The position numbers were made by a program, and so were the translations under genes. A stretch of 64,000 bases of DNA from Pantoea allii (lineage in GTDB: Bacteria; Pseudomonadota; Gammaproteobacteria; Enterobacterales; Enterobacteriaceae), in assembly GCF_002307475.1 (NCBI RefSeq), contig NZ_NTMH01000030.1, positions 186,001-250,000 on the forward strand. The letters run 5' to 3'. Numbering within the stretch: position 1 is the first letter of the stretch; every line of letters begins with the position of its first letter. Under the pieces are notes generated by a model, which saw only the letters and a program-made list of their open reading frames with translations, was not told where the DNA came from and made no database searches. Shown here one piece after another: positions 30,052 through 40,452 of the stretch.

Positions 30052-30837
30052 ATGAAAAGAATAGTTAAAGCATTGCTGGTTTTTATGATGGTGGGGACTC
30101 TCGCAGGCGAAGCCATCGCCGCCGATGTGACCCTGTTTGTTACGCGGCATGGCAAAACAATGTTTAACACGGTGCAGCGCGCACAGGGCTGGTCCGATAC
30201 GCCGCTAACCGCTTCTGGGGCGGCGGTAGCGGAGCAGTTAGGGCGAGGACTTCAGCCTCTTACTTTCATCGCAGCCTGGTCCAGTGATGCTGGCAGGGCC
30301 AGAGAAACCGCGCAACGTGCTATGAAGTCATGGAAGCGGATTCCCACGCTTAATGAACATAAAGGATTGCGCGAAGTCTGTTTTGGACTTTATGAAGGTG
30401 ATCTGGATAAGAATATGATTACTGCTGCGGCGCTTCAGGCTGGCTATACCTCTGATGCGGCGATGATGAACGCATTCAGCGCAGGTAAGATTCACATTGA
30501 CGGGATTATTGATGCTATTCATCGGGCCGAAGCGTCGGGTACAGCCTCACTGCCGGGCATCAACTCCACCGGACAGGCTGAAAGCTATCAGCAGGTGGCA
30601 AAACGCATGCTCGAAAGCATGACAGAAATTGCACAGCAGGCTCAGCAGCAGGGCGGTGGTAATGTGCTGGTCGTCAGCCATGGCATGGCGATTACCGCGC
30701 TATTGCAAGCCCTTGGCGATACGTCGTTAAAGCAGTCGCTCGAAAATGCGAGCGTTACACGGCTGCGCTACACAGATAGCGGAGAGTTCGTCATTGAGTC
30801 CGTTAACGACATGCGCTACGTCGAGCGCGGCTTATAG
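30052..30837 (+). CDS. Periplasmic histidine-phosphatase-family protein
   Basis: This 261-residue protein has a clear signal peptide ([20 protein letters not shown] then AIA, cleavage before ADVT). The phosphoglycerate-mutase-like core has the catalytic [12 protein letters not shown] motif, where His is phosphorylated, and the second His in [13 protein letters not shown]. Export and pairing with a porin suggest it dephosphorylates a substrate in the periplasm for uptake. Its stop overlaps the convergent GNAT gene by 6 bp. Confidence 0.85.
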   Translation: MKRIVKALLVFMMVGTLAGEAIAADVTLFVTRHGKTMFNTVQRAQGWSDTPLTASGAAVAEQLGRGLQPLTFIAAWSSDAGRARETAQRAMKSWKRIPTLNEHKGLREVCFGLYEGDLDKNMITAAALQAGYTSDAAMMNAFSAGKIHIDGIIDAIHRAEASGTASLPGINSTGQAESYQQVAKRMLESMTEIAQQAQQQGGGNVLVVSHGMAITALLQALGDTSLKQSLENASVTRLRYTDSGEFVIESVNDMRYVERGL

Positions 30838-31344
30838 TGCCTTTAGCATTCGCACTTCGCAGTCGACATGGCCGGTGCAGCCCATCGCGCTGTCGATATG
30901 CTCAAAGCCCAGTGACTCATAGAGTTTAATCGCCCGTGTCAGGCTGGCGGTGGTTTCGAGATAGCAGCGGCGAAAGCCGTGGCGGCGTGCATGATCCATC
31001 GCCCGCAGCGCCAGCTCGCGCGCCAGACCCTGACCGCGCACCGTCGGCAGAAAATACATCTTCTGCAGTTCACAAATGTCAGGTGCGCTGCAGGCGAGAG
31101 GCGCAACACCGCCGCCGCCAGCCACCTTGCCCTGATATTCAATAATCCAGTAGGCGCTCTGTTCGGCACTGTACAACTCAAACAGGTGGTCAAGCTGGGG
31201 ATCGGATACGGTATAGCCCTTGTCTGCCGTAAGGCCGAACTCGGCCGATACGTCGCGAATCACCTGGGCGATGTGCGGATTGTCGGCAGCCGTAATCGGC
31301 CGCACCAGGAGGTCAAAACGCGGGTTGGCACTGGTCGTCATCAT
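30832..31344 (-). CDS. yjgM: GNAT-family N-acetyltransferase (YjgM-like)
   Basis: This 170-residue GNAT enzyme has the acetyl-CoA loop in [19 protein letters not shown] and the [10 protein letters not shown] motif near the C-terminus. [13 protein letters not shown] and [12 protein letters not shown] are nearly as in E. coli YjgM, which also lies close to valS. Substrate is unassigned. It follows valS in the same direction but behind a strong terminator, so it needs its own promoter. Two adjacent ATGs could serve as start. Confidence 0.88.
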   Translation of the reverse strand: MMTTSANPRFDLLVRPITAADNPHIAQVIRDVSAEFGLTADKGYTVSDPQLDHLFELYSAEQSAYWIIEYQGKVAGGGGVAPLACSAPDICELQKMYFLPTVRGQGLARELALRAMDHARRHGFRRCYLETTASLTRAIKLYESLGFEHIDSAMGCTGHVDCEVRMLKAL

Positions 31345-31367
31345 CTCTTCCGGATTTGTACGAGGTC

Positions 31368-31391
31368 AAAAAAAAGCCGGGCAAGCCCGGC
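31368..31391 (-). terminator. valS terminator
   Basis: On the minus strand GCCGGGC and GCCCGGC form a tight stem followed by eight Ts (31368-31375), 29 bp after the valS stop. Confidence 0.92.
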
Positions 31392-31419
31392 TTTATGAAT
31401 AAGCTGTCAGCTACGATGC

Positions 31420-34275
31420 TTACAATGCCGCAATGACCGCCTGCTGTTCAATCAGTTTTGCTTTTGACTGTTCCATCTCAGCAACGCGCTCGCGCTCTTT
31501 GGCGACGACCGCTTCTGGTGCGCGCGAGACAAAGCCTTCGTTCGCCAGCTTGGTCTGGATTTTTTCGATTTCCACATCCAGCTTCAGCAGCTCTTTGGCC
31601 AGGCGCTCCAGCTCGGCGGTTTTATCCACCAGATCCGCCATCGGGATCAGCAGCTCTGCGCCTTCGACGATTTTGGTCACCGAAACCGGACCTTTCTCGC
31701 CCGCAGGCAGAATAGTCAGGCTTTCCAGCCGCGCCAGGCGTGACAGGAAGTTACGGTTCGCCTCAACGCGGCGCTGGGCAGCAGGGGAGCAGTCACGCAG
31801 CAGCACATCCAGCAGCTTGCTGGGCGCGATGTTCATCTCTGCACGAATGTTACGGACGGCGATGATTGCCTGCTTCATCCACTCGATATCGGCCTTAGCT
31901 TCAGCATCTTCTTTCGCCGCGTCGTACTGCGGGAACGGCTGCAGCATGATGGTGTCATCGCTGATGTTTTTCAGGCCCTTCACGCGCTGCCAGATGGTTT
32001 CCGTGATAAATGGAATAATCGGGTGCGCCAGGCGCAGCAGCGCTTCCAGCACATGGACCAGCGTATGGCGGGTGCCACGCAGTTCTGCTTCGCTGCCGCT
32101 GTTCATCACCGGCTTGGTCAGCTCCAGATACCAGTCACAGAACTGGTTCCAGGTGAAGTCATACAGGATGTTCGCCGCAATATCGAAACGATAGCTGTCC
32201 AGCGCCTCACGGTAGGCTTTTACCGTATGGTTGAATTCCGTCAGAATCCAGCGATCCGCCAGCGACAGCGTCATGTCGCCGCCGTTCTGACCGCAGTCCT
32301 GGTTTTCGGTATTCATCAGCACAAAACGGCTGGCATTCCACAGCTTGTTACAGAAGTTGCGATAACCTTCCAGGCGCTTCATGTCCCAGTTGATATCACG
32401 CCCGGTCGAGGCCAGCGCCGCCAGCGTAAAGCGCAGGGCATCCGTACCCGATGGCTCGATGCCGTTCGGGAACTGCTTCTCGGTGCGCTTGCGGATTTTT
32501 TCCGCCAACTGAGGCTGCATCATGTTACCGGTGCGTTTTTCCAGCAGTTCTTCCAGTGAAATACCGTCAACCATATCCAGCGGGTCAATCACGTTGCCCT
32601 TGGATTTCGACATTTTCTGGCCTTCTTCGTCGCGGATCAAACCGGTCATATACACGGTTTTAAACGGCACCTGCGGCTTGCCGTTTTCATCTTTGATGAA
32701 GTGCATGGTCAGCATGATCATGCGGGCAATCCAGAAGAAGATGATGTCGAAGCCACTCACCAGCACGCTGGTCGGGTGGAAGGTGCGCAGGGCTTCGGTG
32801 TTTTCCGGCCAGCCCAGCGTTGAGAAAGTCCACAGGCCCGATGAGAACCAGGTGTCCAGCACGTCATCGTCCTGACGCAGTGCGACATCGGCTGCCAGGT
32901 TGTTTTCGCTGCGCACCTCGTCTTCTGTGCGGCCCACATAGACGTTGCCGTTATTGTCGTACCAGGCCGGAATACGGTGGCCCCACCACAGCTGACGGGA
33001 AATACACCAGTCCTGAATATCACGCATCCAGGAGAAGTACATGTTCTCGTACTGCTTCGGCACGAACTGAATGTCGCCGTTCTCAACGGCTTCCACCGCC
33101 ACTTTGGCCAGCGGTGCCGTGCGCACGTACCACTGGTCGGTCAGCATCGGCTCGATAACAACGCCACCACGGTCACCGTAAGGCACGGTTAAATCGTGAG
33201 GTTTGATCTCTTCCAGCAGACCAAGCGCGTCTACCGCCGCCACGATGGCTTTACGCGCAGCAAAGCGCTCCATGTTCTGGAACGCGGCAGGAATCGCGTC
33301 GCTGTAAGCGGTGCTGGCTTCGCCGTTGGTATCGTAAACCTGCGCGCTGTCGCGGATCTCGCCGTCGAAGGTCAGGATGTTGATCATCGGCAGCTTATGA
33401 CGACGGCCCACTTCGTAGTCATTGAAGTCGTGCGCCGGGGTGATTTTCACACAGCCGGTGCCTTTTTCCATGTCCGCGTGCTCGTCACCGACGATCGGGA
33501 TCAGACGATCAACCAGCGGCAGCATCACAAACTTGCCGATCAGATCTTTATAACGTGGATCTTCCGGGTTAACGGCCACGCCGGTATCGCCCAGCAGGGT
33601 TTCCGGACGGGTGGTCGCAACGACCAGATAATCTTTACCGTCGGCGGTTTTCGCGCCCTCTGCCAGCGGATAGCGGATATGCCACATAGAGCCTTTGCTC
33701 TCGCGGTTTTCCACTTCCAGGTCAGAGATGGCGGTACGCAGTTTCGGGTCCCAGTTTACCAGGCGCTTGCCACGGTAAATCAGGTTCTCTTTATACAGGC
33801 GCACAAAGACTTCTTTCACCGCATTGGACAGGCCGTCGTCCATGGTGAAACGCTCGCGCTCCCAGTCAACCGAGTTGCCCAGACGGCGCATCTGACGGGT
33901 AATCGTTCCGCCGGATTCGGCTTTCCACTGCCAGATTTTGTCGATGAACGCATCACGACCGTAATCCTGACGGGTTTTGCCTTCTTCTGCCGCGATCTTG
34001 CGCTCCACCACCATTTGGGTGGCGATGCCTGCGTGGTCAGTACCGGCCTGCCACAGGGTATTTTTGCCCTGCATGCGCTGGTAGCGAATCATGGTGTCCA
34101 TGATCGTTTGCTGGAAGGCGTGACCCATGTGCAAGCTACCGGTGACGTTCGGCGGCGGGATCATGATGCAAAAGCTTTCCTGGCTGGTGTCGCCATTCGG
34201 TTTGAAGTAGCCCTGCTTTTCCCAATGCTCGTAAAGCGGCTGCTCAATATCTTGCGGGTTATATGTCTTATCCAT
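31420..34275 (-). CDS. valS: Valyl-tRNA synthetase
   Basis: This 951-residue class I aminoacyl-tRNA synthetase has the HIGH-type motif ([14 protein letters not shown]), the KMSKS loop ([14 protein letters not shown]) and a connective editing domain that clears Thr-tRNA(Val). A C-terminal coiled coil is rich in Leu, Glu and Lys. It starts 5 bp after holC, in the pepA-holC-valS operon order of E. coli. Confidence 0.98.
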   Translation of the reverse strand: MDKTYNPQDIEQPLYEHWEKQGYFKPNGDTSQESFCIMIPPPNVTGSLHMGHAFQQTIMDTMIRYQRMQGKNTLWQAGTDHAGIATQMVVERKIAAEEGKTRQDYGRDAFIDKIWQWKAESGGTITRQMRRLGNSVDWERERFTMDDGLSNAVKEVFVRLYKENLIYRGKRLVNWDPKLRTAISDLEVENRESKGSMWHIRYPLAEGAKTADGKDYLVVATTRPETLLGDTGVAVNPEDPRYKDLIGKFVMLPLVDRLIPIVGDEHADMEKGTGCVKITPAHDFNDYEVGRRHKLPMINILTFDGEIRDSAQVYDTNGEASTAYSDAIPAAFQNMERFAARKAIVAAVDALGLLEEIKPHDLTVPYGDRGGVVIEPMLTDQWYVRTAPLAKVAVEAVENGDIQFVPKQYENMYFSWMRDIQDWCISRQLWWGHRIPAWYDNNGNVYVGRTEDEVRSENNLAADVALRQDDDVLDTWFSSGLWTFSTLGWPENTEALRTFHPTSVLVSGFDIIFFWIARMIMLTMHFIKDENGKPQVPFKTVYMTGLIRDEEGQKMSKSKGNVIDPLDMVDGISLEELLEKRTGNMMQPQLAEKIRKRTEKQFPNGIEPSGTDALRFTLAALASTGRDINWDMKRLEGYRNFCNKLWNASRFVLMNTENQDCGQNGGDMTLSLADRWILTEFNHTVKAYREALDSYRFDIAANILYDFTWNQFCDWYLELTKPVMNSGSEAELRGTRHTLVHVLEALLRLAHPIIPFITETIWQRVKGLKNISDDTIMLQPFPQYDAAKEDAEAKADIEWMKQAIIAVRNIRAEMNIAPSKLLDVLLRDCSPAAQRRVEANRNFLSRLARLESLTILPAGEKGPVSVTKIVEGAELLIPMADLVDKTAELERLAKELLKLDVEIEKIQTKLANEGFVSRAPEAVVAKERERVAEMEQSKAKLIEQQAVIAAL

Positions 34276-34280
34276 TTCTG

Positions 34281-34739
34281 CTATGTCGTTTGCGGCTGTG
34301 GCGGCGTTGCCGTATTCAATTGGAAGCCAACGCTGCGATAGGCTTTATAGCGATCGCGCGCCAGCTGTTTGAGAGCGTCTTCGTAAGGAACGAAGTCTAT
34401 CACTTCATGGAAAGCAGTAGCAAAATCTGCGAACTGCGGCAGCAGGCTAATCAGCAGGTCGCGTGGCGAATTCCCCCGACGCTGCGGCCATGCCAGCTCT
34501 ACCGGTGCGCCGTAGCGCGGACCTTCCCCGGCGAGATTGTGGGGCACAAAGGCGTTGGCAGGGCGCTGCCACAGCGCCTCATCAAGGCGAATGGCTTGCT
34601 GCTCATCTTCACAGGCGATGAGCACCCGCTTACCGGCCCGCCAGCGTGTTTCCGCCAGATCGCACACCAGCGCTTCAACGGCGGTTAAGCCCTCGCTGGA
34701 TGCATCGGTTTCCAACACGTAGAAGGTTGCGTTTTTCAT
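34281..34739 (-). CDS. holC: DNA polymerase III chi subunit
   Basis: This 152-residue clamp-loader accessory protein opens [12 protein letters not shown], and [17 protein letters not shown] is a typical segment. Chi pairs with psi (HolD) and links the polymerase III clamp loader to single-strand-binding protein. It lies between pepA and valS. Confidence 0.96.
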   Translation of the reverse strand: MKNATFYVLETDASSEGLTAVEALVCDLAETRWRAGKRVLIACEDEQQAIRLDEALWQRPANAFVPHNLAGEGPRYGAPVELAWPQRRGNSPRDLLISLLPQFADFATAFHEVIDFVPYEDALKQLARDRYKAYRSVGFQLNTATPPQPQTT

Positions 34740-34760
34740 CGAATTGCCTGTTTAACGAAA

Positions 34761-34784
34761 AGAAGGGCGGAGTAAACTCCGCCC
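34761..34784 (-). terminator. Terminator after pepA
   Basis: GGGCGGAG and CTCCGCCC form an 8-bp stem with a 4-nt loop, followed on the minus strand by TTCTTTT. Some read-through into holC-valS would be expected. Confidence 0.75.
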
Positions 34785-34808
34785 CGATGGGGTCGGTTAT
34801 CCGTACGA

Positions 34809-36320
34809 TTAATCGTCGCCGTTCAGACCGGCACGATTTAACAGGAACTGAGACAGCATCGGTACAGGACGACCGGTGGCACCTTTGGCCTTACCTGACC
34901 GCCAGGCGGTACCGGCGATGTCCAGATGTGCCCAGTTATATTTGCGCGCAAAACGGGCCAGGAAGCAAGCGGCGGTAATGGCACCACCCGGGCGGCCGCC
35001 AATGTTCGCCATATCGGCAAAATTGGATTCCAGCTGTTCCTGATACTCATCGGCCATCGGTAAACGCCAGGCGCGATCGCCGGACTGCTCGGAGGCACCA
35101 ATCAGCTCATGCGCCAGCGGGTTGTGGTTCGACAGCAGTCCGCTGACGTGATGACCCAGCGCAATAACGCAGGCACCGGTCAGGGTTGCTACATCGATGA
35201 CGACTTCCGGATCGAAGCGTTCCACGTAGGTCAGCGCATCGCACAGCACCAGGCGGCCTTCAGCATCGGTGTTTAACACTTCAACCGTTTGGCCTGACAT
35301 GGTGGTCAGCACGTCGCCCGGCCGCATGGATTTACCGTCCGGCATGTTTTCACAGCCCACCAGCACGCCCACCACGTTCAGCGGCAGATTCAGCTCGGCG
35401 ACCATGCGCATCACGCCATAAACCGAGGCTGCGCCGCACATGTCGTACTTCATCTCATCCATGCTGTCCGCAGGCTTGATGGAGATACCGCCGGAGTCAA
35501 ACGTCAGCCCTTTGCCAACCAGCACAATCGGACGCGCATCGGTATCCGGGTTGCCTTTGTACTCAATCACCGACATCAGGGATTCATTGTGCGATCCGGC
35601 ACCTACGGCGAGATAGGCGTTCATGCCCAGCTCTTTCATCTGCTGCTCGCCAATCACGCGCGTCGTGATGTTTTTGCTGTAGGCATCAGCCAGCTGACGT
35701 GCCTGAGAAGCCAGGTAAGCCGGATTGCAAATATTGGGCGGCATATTGCCAAGATCTTTGGCTGCTTTCACCCCGGCGGCGACCGCCAGCCCGTGTTGAA
35801 TCGCACGTTCACCGCTGGTTAACTCACGGCGCGTGGGCACGTTAAACACCAGCTTACGCAGTGGACGACGCGGCTCCGCTTTGTTGCTCTTCAACTGGTC
35901 GAAGTTATACAGCGCCTCTTTCGAGGTCTCGACGGCCTGGCGCACTTTCCAGTAGGTGTTGCGCCCTTTGACGTGCAGTTCGGTCAGGAAGCACACGGCT
36001 TCCATCGAGCCGGTGTCATTCAGCGTATTGATGGTTTTCTGAATCACCTGCTTGTACTGGCGCTCATCAAGCTCACGCTCTTTACCGCAGCCAATCAGCA
36101 AAATACGCTCTGACAGGATATTCGGCACATGATGCAGCAGCAGCGTCTGACCCACTTTGCCTTCCAGTTCACCGCGGCGCAGCAGGGCGCTGATATAGCC
36201 GTCGCTGATTTTATCCAGTTGCTCGGCAATCGGTGACAGACGACGCGGTTCGAAAACACCAACTACAATGCATGCACTGCGCTGTTTTTCCGGACTACCG
36301 CTTTTTACACTGAACTCCAT
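34809..36320 (-). CDS. pepA: Leucyl aminopeptidase PepA
   Basis: This 503-residue M17 zinc/manganese aminopeptidase has the family signature NTDAEGRL and metal-ligand segments such as [16 protein letters not shown]. In E. coli the hexamer also binds DNA, as a co-repressor of carAB and an accessory factor for XerCD recombination at cer. The link to carAB is notable next to the pyrBI and argI genes that use carbamoyl phosphate. Confidence 0.98.
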   Translation of the reverse strand: MEFSVKSGSPEKQRSACIVVGVFEPRRLSPIAEQLDKISDGYISALLRRGELEGKVGQTLLLHHVPNILSERILLIGCGKERELDERQYKQVIQKTINTLNDTGSMEAVCFLTELHVKGRNTYWKVRQAVETSKEALYNFDQLKSNKAEPRRPLRKLVFNVPTRRELTSGERAIQHGLAVAAGVKAAKDLGNMPPNICNPAYLASQARQLADAYSKNITTRVIGEQQMKELGMNAYLAVGAGSHNESLMSVIEYKGNPDTDARPIVLVGKGLTFDSGGISIKPADSMDEMKYDMCGAASVYGVMRMVAELNLPLNVVGVLVGCENMPDGKSMRPGDVLTTMSGQTVEVLNTDAEGRLVLCDALTYVERFDPEVVIDVATLTGACVIALGHHVSGLLSNHNPLAHELIGASEQSGDRAWRLPMADEYQEQLESNFADMANIGGRPGGAITAACFLARFARKYNWAHLDIAGTAWRSGKAKGATGRPVPMLSQFLLNRAGLNGDD

Positions 36321-36588
36321 GCACTCTCCTGAATCTTAAAGACAACGGCCGCGGCTGCCGCTAGAATGTAGCGCGTTCGTGACCCATTTATTAAGCTAAG
36401 CAACATGACAGCGTGCTGCTGGAGGTCATAATGAATCAGGGTGACAAGATGTTGTTTTTTCATCACCCAAACGCGATTACCATACATTTCTAGCGTCGAC
36501 GACGGCCATTTATGAAGAAAAATGGCTAATAAGCGTTGAAATTAGCGATTTTCCTGCAAAAAGACAAGTTTTCACAGGCGTATTAAGC

Positions 36589-37689
36589 GTGATCATTATT
36601 AGATATCTGGTTCGGGAAACGCTCAAAAGCCAGCTGGCTATCCTGTTTATCCTGTTGTTGATCTTCTTCTGTCAGAAGTTGGTAAGGATTTTAGGGGCCG
36701 CGGTGGATGGCGAAGTGCCGACAAACCTTGTTCTGACGCTGTTAGGACTTGGCGTGCCTGAAATGGCGCAACTTATTTTACCCCTAAGCCTGTTTCTGGC
36801 GATTTTGATGACGCTCGGGCGGCTGTATACGGAAAGTGAAATTACCGTAATGCACGCCTGCGGCCTGAGCAAGGCGGTGCTGGTCAAGGCGGCGATGGTG
36901 CTGATGCTGTTCACCTCGGTGGTGGCAGCGGTGAACGTCATCTGGCTGGGCCCCTGGTCGTCGCGCTATCAGGAACAGGTTACACAAAATGCCAAGGCCA
37001 ATCCTGGTACTGCCGCACTGGCTGCGGGACAGTTCCAGACGTCCAGCGATGGCAGCGCCGTGCTGTTCCTTGAGAACGTTAAGGGCAATCAGTTTGGTCA
37101 CGTCTTCCTGGCGCAGCTACGGCCGAAAGGCAATGCCCGACCTTCTGTGGTGCTGGCGGACAGCGGGCACATGGAACAAAAGAAAGACGGTTCACAGGTT
37201 GTGACCCTGGACAAAGGGACGCGCTTTGAGGGAACGGCGCTGCTGCGCGATTTCCGTATCACCGATTTCACCAACTATCAGGCCTACGTGGGCTATAAGC
37301 AGGCAATACTCGATCCTAACGATGTGGATCAGGCCACGTTCGGCACGCTGTTAGCCAACAAAACGCCAGAGTTTAAAGCCGAGCTCAACTGGCGCCTTAC
37401 GTTGGTGTTTTCCGTGCTGGTGATGGCGTTGATGGTAGTGCCGCTCAGCGTGGTCAACCCGCGCCAGGGCCGCGTGCTCTCAATGTTGCCCGCGATGCTG
37501 TTGTATCTGATTTTCTTCCTGCTGCAGAGTTCGCTGCGCTCAAGCGGTGCCAAAGGCCGCCTTGATCCGGCCATCTGGATGTGGGTGGTGAATCTCAGTT
37601 ATCTGACGCTGGCGATCTTGCTTAACCTGTGGGATACCGTGCCAATGCGTCGAATTCGTGCGCGCTTTACACGCGGAGGATCGGTCTGA
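36589..37689 (+). CDS. lptF: LPS export ABC transporter permease LptF
   Basis: This 366-residue inner-membrane permease, with LptG and LptB, extracts lipopolysaccharide from the inner membrane and passes it to LptC. The start is GTG and the opening IIIRYLVRETLKSQLAIL matches E. coli LptF. It has six membrane segments around a periplasmic beta-jellyroll (about 130-260). It reads divergently from pepA across 268 bp and overlaps lptG by 1 bp. Confidence 0.98.
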   Translation: MIIIRYLVRETLKSQLAILFILLLIFFCQKLVRILGAAVDGEVPTNLVLTLLGLGVPEMAQLILPLSLFLAILMTLGRLYTESEITVMHACGLSKAVLVKAAMVLMLFTSVVAAVNVIWLGPWSSRYQEQVTQNAKANPGTAALAAGQFQTSSDGSAVLFLENVKGNQFGHVFLAQLRPKGNARPSVVLADSGHMEQKKDGSQVVTLDKGTRFEGTALLRDFRITDFTNYQAYVGYKQAILDPNDVDQATFGTLLANKTPEFKAELNWRLTLVFSVLVMALMVVPLSVVNPRQGRVLSMLPAMLLYLIFFLLQSSLRSSGAKGRLDPAIWMWVVNLSYLTLAILLNLWDTVPMRRIRARFTRGGSV

Positions 37690-38765
37690 TGTTTCGCGTT
37701 CTCGATCGCTATATCGGTAAAACGATATTTAATACCATCCTGATGACGCTGTTTATGCTGGTTTCGCTGTCCGGCATTATCAAATTTGTCGATCAGCTGC
37801 GTAAAACCGGACAGGGTGCCTACAGCGCTCTGGATGCGGGCTATTACACCTTGCTGAGCGTGCCGAAAGATATTGAAATCTTCTTTCCGATGGCGGCCTT
37901 ACTGGGGGCGCTGTTAGGTCTGGGTACGCTGGCGCAGCGGAGTGAACTGGTCGTCATGCAGGCAGCGGGCTTTACCCGTATGCAGGTCGCCCTGTCGGTC
38001 ATGAAGACGGCAATTCCGCTGGTGCTGCTGACCATGGCTATCGGTGAGTTTGTTGCCCCACAGGGCGAGCAGATGGCGCGTAACTTCCGCGCTCAGCAGC
38101 TCTACGGTGGTGCGCTGGTGTCAACCCAGAGCGGCCTGTGGGCCAAAGACGGCAACAACTTTATCTATATTGAGCGCGTGAAAGGCGACAATGAAATCGA
38201 CGGCGTCAGCATTTACAGCTTCAATGACGATCGCCGTTTACAGAGCGTCCGCTATGCCGCGACGGCCAAATGGGATAAAGACAAGAAGCTGTGGGTTCTG
38301 TCCCAGGTGGATGAGTCGAATCTGACCGATCCGAAGCAAATTACCGGCTCACAGAGTCTGGGCGGGGAATGGAAAACGAATCTGACGCCAGACAAACTGG
38401 GCGTGGTGGCGCTGGACCCGGATGCGTTGTCGATTACCGGCCTCTATGATTACAGTAAATACCTGAAGCAAAGTGGGCAGGAAGCTGGCCGTTATCAGCT
38501 CAATATGTGGAGCAAAATCTTCCAGCCGCTGTCCGTGGCGGTCATGATGCTGATGGCGCTGTCGTTTATCTTTGGTCCGCTGCGTAGCGTTTCGATGGGC
38601 GTGCGCGTGGTCACCGGTATCAGCTTCGGCTTTCTTTTTTACGTGCTGGATCAGATTTTTGGTCCACTCAGCCTGGTCTACGGCCTGCCGCCCATTTTTG
38701 GCGCGATCCTGCCAAGCTTTGCCTTCTTTGCCATCAGTCTGTTTATGCTGATAAAACGACGCTGA
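37689..38765 (+). CDS. lptG: LPS export ABC transporter permease LptG
   Basis: This 358-residue partner of LptF opens MFRVLDRYIGKTIFNTI. The frame is open 20 codons further upstream inside lptF, but the TGATG overlap and the family start place the ATG at 37689. The layout is six membrane segments with a periplasmic jellyroll between TM3 and TM4. A terminator follows directly. Confidence 0.98.
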   Translation: MFRVLDRYIGKTIFNTILMTLFMLVSLSGIIKFVDQLRKTGQGAYSALDAGYYTLLSVPKDIEIFFPMAALLGALLGLGTLAQRSELVVMQAAGFTRMQVALSVMKTAIPLVLLTMAIGEFVAPQGEQMARNFRAQQLYGGALVSTQSGLWAKDGNNFIYIERVKGDNEIDGVSIYSFNDDRRLQSVRYAATAKWDKDKKLWVLSQVDESNLTDPKQITGSQSLGGEWKTNLTPDKLGVVALDPDALSITGLYDYSKYLKQSGQEAGRYQLNMWSKIFQPLSVAVMMLMALSFIFGPLRSVSMGVRVVTGISFGFLFYVLDQIFGPLSLVYGLPPIFGAILPSFAFFAISLFMLIKRR

Positions 38766-38777
38766 TCGTCAACAGTG

Positions 38778-38807
38778 AAAAAGGCCGCCTTTAAGGGCGG
38801 CCTTTTT
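38778..38807. terminator. Intrinsic terminator after lptG
   Basis: AAAAAGGCCGCC and GGCGGCCTTTTT pair around a 6-nt loop; it can work on both strands. Confidence 0.92.
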
Positions 38808-39368
38808 GTTGGCAGGCGCATCGCGCCAGTCATAACCAGCCTCAACATGCCAGATCGTAGTGGCTGACCACCGCAATGTCCCCCGTCTCAACAGAAAAGC
38901 GAGCGCGAAGCGCTGACACATAACGTTTCATCACGCGTGCTCGCCGTCCCACCCTGTTAGCTCCTCATGCCTGCAACTCCGGGATAACGATAGGCAGGAA
39001 ATGCATGGCGTCCTTAACAACGAAATAAAGCAGACAGGTTATCCGGTTGCGGCTCAGGCATTTAGCAACGGCGATACAGGTTAGCAGGAAGGGATATGGC
39101 GTGATTAAAAAATAAGCCTCAAAGGCATGGCCCGAACGGCAGGGCCTGGAGATGACGCCGCTCAGTATCCATGTCGAATAAATAGCTTCACCGTCTTACC
39201 GTTATTCAGGCTGTTACCAAAAAGCGCCTGGGTCAACGTGATGCTGCTTCACAAGCCTGGCTCACTGAGCTGTCATTTAGGGACTCACTGAACTGACAAA
39301 AGATTGCCCTGACAGTTACAATATTTTAATGTTTACTCATCAGCTGACACGGCTTCTGGGAACAAGGA
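38808..39368. other. Gene-free stretch between lptG and the 213-residue gene
   Basis: This stretch has no open frame with a credible start or protein features. A possible promoter for the next gene is CTGACA (17-bp spacer) TTTACT in its last 60 bp. The composition looks like decayed or accessory DNA, but I recognise no mobile-element remnant. Confidence 0.4.
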
Positions 39369-40010
39369 ATGGACGCAACAATGCTCGCTCGTTCAATCGT
39401 ATCGGGCGTGGTTTCAGTACCGATGGACTTCTATCTGGGACTGGAACGAACCTTTCAGGATTTGGATCTTTCTGATGGCGGCCGACGGATACAGTCACGC
39501 AATATGCATGATGACATCCGCGTTGGCCGTGCTGTTTATACTGCCTTCAAGAACAAAAATGAGATAGCGAAAATCGTTAAGATCATCATTGATGATTCGC
39601 TGCAGTACCTTCCCGAACCCGTACTGCGTAAGATTTATGACAAACTGATTGGCAGCGCAACATCAATGACCAGCAGGACAGCCACGCAACTGACATTGTC
39701 TTCTTATCTTGGCTCAAAGGTCGTCAGTGGTGTCATGCTGTCATTTATGTCCCGCGTGGCACTCCGGGGACTGACCGGTGGTCTGACGGGCGGCGTCATC
39801 GCTCAGGGCGTGATTTCCCGCGCCTGTGAAGCATCCAGACGTCTTCAGATGCAAAACCCTGAACTGTGGCGAAAGCTTCGGGTTAATGATTACGACATGC
39901 TCTATTTTATGTTTGAAGAGCCCCTACAGAACTTCATCAAAATGGGTGAGATGCTGCGTAAAAACCCCTCCGCCTCCAGAGAATTGATCAATGCTATCGA
40001 AAATTATTAG
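39369..40010 (+). CDS. Hypothetical protein with a glycine-rich hydrophobic segment
   Basis: I do not recognise this 213-residue protein. The first 120 residues are mixed polar and helical. Residues about 121-150 (VVSGVMLSFMSRVALRGL then TGGLTGGVIAQGV) form a hydrophobic stretch with regular glycines, as in membrane-inserting hairpins. A charged helical C-terminus follows. The downstream small membrane-protein gene overlaps it by 20 bp, which suggests coupled expression. An effector/immunity or toxin-like pair is possible but unproven; a plain membrane-associated pair is the alternative. Confidence 0.65.
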   Translation: MDATMLARSIVSGVVSVPMDFYLGLERTFQDLDLSDGGRRIQSRNMHDDIRVGRAVYTAFKNKNEIAKIVKIIIDDSLQYLPEPVLRKIYDKLIGSATSMTSRTATQLTLSSYLGSKVVSGVMLSFMSRVALRGLTGGLTGGVIAQGVISRACEASRRLQMQNPELWRKLRVNDYDMLYFMFEEPLQNFIKMGEMLRKNPSASRELINAIENY

Positions 40011-40200
40011 GCTGATTCGTAAGCTCATTGCCGAGGTATCCGGTGGTCTGGTCTTGATGGCTATGGTGGTGGGCATATTTCTGGCGGCCACGCTGAATGA
40101 AGGTGCCATGCGCATCATCGCTCCATTGCTCGTACTCGTCGGGGGACTGGTGGTTTACGGACTAACCTATCTGATTGCTGAAAAACCTGACCGTCGTTAA
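39991..40200 (+). CDS. Small two-helix membrane protein
   Basis: This 69-residue protein starts with a basic amphipathic stretch (MLSKIIRLIRKLIAEVSGG). Two hydrophobic helices follow (about 20-37 and 42-62), then a charged tail. The gene starts 20 bp inside the 3' end of the preceding gene. No family is recognised; size and coupling would fit an immunity or partner protein. Confidence 0.6.
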   Translation: MLSKIIRLIRKLIAEVSGGLVLMAMVVGIFLAATLNEGAMRIIAPLLVLVGGLVVYGLTYLIAEKPDRR

Positions 40201-40452
40201 CCCTTCAGTGACTATAACCTCCAGACAATAAGCGTGAGTTTTCATGAGTTCTGACCTGATATTTAACGAACGCCCTGTGCCTGCCTCACGCGGAATATGT
40301 CAGACAGAACGCGAATATGGCGGATTTGGCGACAGAATCTGCCTCTTTTCAGTCGTCCGAGAAACGGCAGAAACACGTGGATGAAGTTGTCGCTCGCCGC
40401 AGAACATCGCTGAGGCGTAACGAAGCAAAGCGAGGAACGAACTTCCATTCAG
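40201..40452. other. Stretch between the small membrane protein and the M20 gene
   Basis: A 46-codon plus-strand frame from the ATG at 40244 (MSSDLIFNERPVPASRG) ends in TGA and could be a decayed gene start. A second overlapping frame from 40317 runs into the convergent M20 gene. Neither has a good ribosome-binding site or a recognisable family, so I do not call a gene. Confidence 0.35.
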
